A stretch of DNA of 64,000 nucleotides from Novosphingobium sp. ERN07 (lineage in GTDB: Bacteria; Pseudomonadota; Alphaproteobacteria; Sphingomonadales; Sphingomonadaceae), in the NCBI RefSeq assembly GCF_012641335.1, contig NZ_JABAID010000012.1, positions 59,791-123,790 of the forward strand, given 5' to 3'. Shown piece after piece: positions 61,762 through 64,000 of this stretch. Under the pieces are notes generated by a model, which saw only the letters and a program-made list of their open reading frames with translations, did no database searches and was not told where the DNA came from. Both the position numbers and the translations under genes were made by a program. Every line of letters starts with the position of its first letter. Position 1 is the first letter of the stretch.

Positions 61762-62973
61762 TCAGCCCTCCAGCGTCAGCAGCGGCGAGGTATCTGGCCC
61801 CGCCAGCTTCGCCTGCGCCGCGCCTTCGGCCCGCGCGATATAGCCCTTCGACTTTTCCACTTCGCCCGAAAGCGTATCGACCGTCTGCTTCATCGCATCC
61901 AGTGCCTTCAGCTTGAACGTATCGATGGTGTCCATCGTATCGTAGATGTTCTGGAAAGCGCGTTGCAGCGTTTCCAGCGGGATCGTGCTGGAAACCGCCA
62001 TTTCGTGAATCTTGCCGGTCTGTTCGCGCAGCAGCTTGCCGGTGGAATCGATCATGTTCGCGGTGGTGGTGTTGAGCGCGGTGATCTGTTGCAGCACAAG
62101 GCGCTGGTTCGTCATCGCCTGCGCGACAGTGACCGCCGTGCGCAGCGCTGCGACAGTGGTGGTGCTGGCGCGGTCCACGCCCTTCACAAGTTCGACGTTG
62201 TTCTTCTTGACCAGATCGAGTGCGAGATAGCCCTGCACGGTTACGGCCATCTGCGTGAGCAGATCCTGCGTGCGCTGGCGAGTGTAGAACAACGCACTTT
62301 CACGGATCGCCTTGGCCTTGGCAGGATCGGTGTGATCGAGATCGGCGGCGGCGTCTTCCAGTTTCGCGTCGAGCGTTTTGGAGATGTGGATCATCTGTTC
62401 CAGATTGCCCATCGCCTCCCACAGCTTCTGCCGTTCGACATCGATGGCCGCATTGTCCATCAGCAGTTCGTCCTTGCCCGACGACAGCCGTTCGAGGATC
62501 GCCTTGATGTGACCCTGCGCCGATGTGTAGCCATCGAAATACTTCTTCAGGCTATTGCCGAAAGGAATGATGCCCAGGAACTTGCGGCCCGTGGACAGCT
62601 TTCCCTGCTTGCCGGGATCGAGTTCCTCCACCGTGCGGCGCAGCGCGGCAAGGTCTGAGCCGACGCCGGTGTCCTTGTCCATCGCGCGGACCGGGCGATC
62701 CAGGAAGCGGTTCGACATGCCTGCCGCTGCCGCAATTTCCTTGCGGCCCATGTTGGTGAGCTGATCGACCTTCTTGCCGAATTCCGGGCTTTGCGCATCG
62801 ACTGCAATGAGATCGTCCACGAACGCATCGACCTTGGATTCCAGCTTGCTGCGGTTCTCGTCCGAAACGGGGACCAATCCCGCCGCTTGCGCAGGCGCGA
62901 CCACGGGCACCGGATCGGGGGGCGTGAGCGTGATCGGCGTCATCGTGGTGGTCTCGGTCGAGGTAGAGGCCAT
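61762..62973 (-). CDS. Toxic anion resistance protein TelA family
   Basis: The 403-residue soluble, almost wholly helical protein has TelA segments SAQGHIKAILERLSSGKDELLMDNAAIDVERQKLWEAM, ALDLVKKNNVELVKGVDRA and SSTIPLETLQRAFQNIYDTMDTIDTFK. TelA/KlaA proteins relate to tellurite and other envelope stress tolerance by an unknown mechanism. It heads TelA-XpaC-like-PHA-family. Confidence 0.9.
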   Translation of the reverse strand: MASTSTETTTMTPITLTPPDPVPVVAPAQAAGLVPVSDENRSKLESKVDAFVDDLIAVDAQSPEFGKKVDQLTNMGRKEIAAAAGMSNRFLDRPVRAMDKDTGVGSDLAALRRTVEELDPGKQGKLSTGRKFLGIIPFGNSLKKYFDGYTSAQGHIKAILERLSSGKDELLMDNAAIDVERQKLWEAMGNLEQMIHISKTLDAKLEDAAADLDHTDPAKAKAIRESALFYTRQRTQDLLTQMAVTVQGYLALDLVKKNNVELVKGVDRASTTTVAALRTAVTVAQAMTNQRLVLQQITALNTTTANMIDSTGKLLREQTGKIHEMAVSSTIPLETLQRAFQNIYDTMDTIDTFKLKALDAMKQTVDTLSGEVEKSKGYIARAEGAAQAKLAGPDTSPLLTLEG

Positions 62974-63099
62974 TGTCAGTCCAGCTTTCGTGTTGGGGCA
63001 ATTGGCAACATGGTATGTCGTACGCCCTCGTGCAAGCTGTCTTATAACGGCAATACAGCCGGGCCTTGTGCCATATCGACGGACAGCGCATCGGGTTCC

Positions 63100-63831
63100 A
63101 TGAACGGCGATATGGAAAACGGATTGCGATGCGCGGTGTTTGGCGCGAGCGGCGGGATCGGCGCGGCGCTGGTAGAGCTGTTGGCAGCGCGCGGGGACGT
63201 GTCTGAGGTTCACGCGCTGGCGCGCAAGGAACTGTCCTACAACGGAAAAATTGTGCCGCATCGCTTCGATTTGGCTGACGAGGAATCGATTGCACAGGCC
63301 GCAGCAGCGATGAGCGCGCCGCTCGATCTGGTGATCGTGGCGACGGGACGACTGGTGCGTAAAAATGGAACCGGACCTGAGAAATCGTGGCGGGCGCTGG
63401 ATGCGGCGGGCATCGCTGAACTGTACGCTGTGAATGCCATCGGCCCCGCGCTGATCGCAAAGCATGTGCTGCCGCTGTTGCGCAAGGACGGTCGCCCGGT
63501 GTTTGCAGCGATTTCGGCGCGGGTCGGCTCGATCACGGATAATCGTTTGGGCGGGTGGCACGCCTATCGCGCATCGAAGGCGGCGCTCAATATGATGGTG
63601 CGCAATTTCGCCATCGAACTGGGGCGGCTGAACCCGGTGGCGCTGGCCGTTTCGCTGCATCCCGGCACCGTCGACACGGAGCTATCACGACCATTTCAGC
63701 GCGGCGTGACACCGGAAAAGCTGTTCACGCCGGAACAGTCTGCGCGGCACCTGTTGACGGTGATCGACGGTTTGACGCCCTTCGACAGCGGCAAGCTGTT
63801 TGCTTGGGATGGGACCGAACTGCCATTCTGA
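63100..63831 (+). CDS. Short-chain dehydrogenase/reductase (CsgA/YciK-like)
   Basis: The 243-residue SDR has GASGGIGAALVELLAARG, LVIVATGRL, the Ser in ISARVGSI and YRASKAALNMMV. It belongs with C-factor-like SDRs. An internal ATG at 63112 is an alternative start. It is divergent from telA across 126 bp. Confidence 0.88.
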   Translation: MNGDMENGLRCAVFGASGGIGAALVELLAARGDVSEVHALARKELSYNGKIVPHRFDLADEESIAQAAAAMSAPLDLVIVATGRLVRKNGTGPEKSWRALDAAGIAELYAVNAIGPALIAKHVLPLLRKDGRPVFAAISARVGSITDNRLGGWHAYRASKAALNMMVRNFAIELGRLNPVALAVSLHPGTVDTELSRPFQRGVTPEKLFTPEQSARHLLTVIDGLTPFDSGKLFAWDGTELPF

Positions 63832-64000
63832 TGCAAGGCTGCATCCGGTGGCGTTCCGTAACACGACTGAGGCCCCCGCCTTCGCGGGGATGCAGAGGTT
63901 TATCCGCTGGCGAGTGCGGACGGTTACGCCTTGGGAAATCGCAAACAAGTCGCGCGATCGGCGCGGCGCCGTGCGTGGCGCGCGGGCGAGAGCGCGTATC
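63832..64000. other. Non-coding right edge with a small GC hairpin
   Basis: CCCCGC-CTTC-GCGGGG at 63874-63889 is a compact hairpin just after the SDR stop, resembling a REP half-unit and possibly a terminator. I see no gene in the remainder of the window. Confidence 0.5.

Noticed and set aside
1..64000. CRISPR array, prophage, integron or insertion sequence
   Set aside because: No regularly spaced direct repeats, integrase, transposase or phage structural genes were seen on either strand.

Overview
The window is about 64 kb of GC-rich alphaproteobacterial chromosome, most likely from a sphingomonad (Novosphingobium-like). This is inferred from gene content: a ChvI-ChvG-HprK-RapZ-EIIA-HPr block, a C-terminal-only HPr kinase, TonB receptors, short-form HisG, 4-bp stop/start overlaps in most operons, and REP-like intergenic repeats. 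I see no rRNA, tRNA, CRISPR array, phage or insertion sequence.

Left part (1-30 kb), mostly housekeeping. A TetR-DUF1428-VOC operon runs off the left edge, followed by a GST and cobS (no cobT in view). fmt-truA-oxidoreductase is divergent from recR-def. rmuC and a lipoprotein gene follow a 520-bp AT-richer gap that holds a 53-codon ORF. The signalling block chvI-chvG-hprK-rapZ-EIIA-ptsH diverges from pckA. Then come an FHA-adenylate cyclase, a J-domain protein, bolA-nudix-pirin, a Cys-depleted Asp/Glu-racemase homologue behind a perfect 20-bp inverted repeat, an SDR-epoxide hydrolase pair, hisG-hisD-nusB, and a VOC-esterase pair.

Copper island (30.1-35.5 kb). copC-copD on the minus strand diverge from a CnrY-CnrX-CnrH-like anti-sigma/sensor/ECF sigma operon, which is followed by copA-copB. 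I find the same two-part element, TTGAGGGAT-N14-CGTA, three times: facing copCD, facing the sigma operon, and directly in front of copA across the sigma gene's stop codon. This reads as a self-contained ECF regulon in which a CnrX-type periplasmic metal sensor controls copper detoxification. It is the strongest candidate for an undescribed system here.

Catabolic region (35.6-57.7 kb), almost all on the minus strand. It has an M20 amidohydrolase, an Lrp regulator and an omega-aminotransferase; a tartrate/malate-type dehydrogenase, a succinate-semialdehyde-type dehydrogenase and a GNAT; then a nine-gene translationally coupled operon. That operon encodes a HAD hydrolase, an OrdL/PuuB-type FAD oxidase, a complete oligopeptide/opine-type ABC importer and a three-subunit FAD/[2Fe-2S] oxidase. 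A D-2-hydroxyacid dehydrogenase and a siderophore-type TonB receptor lie upstream. A plus-strand aldehyde dehydrogenase and a YefM-YoeB toxin-antitoxin pair are interposed. Together the genes suggest uptake and oxidative dismantling of an amine, amide or opine-like compound of unknown identity.

Right end (58-64 kb): a DUF1624-type acyltransferase and a periplasmic DUF4198 protein that may belong with the TonB receptor, a DUF2721 membrane protein, a TelA-XpaC-like-PHA-family operon, and an SDR.
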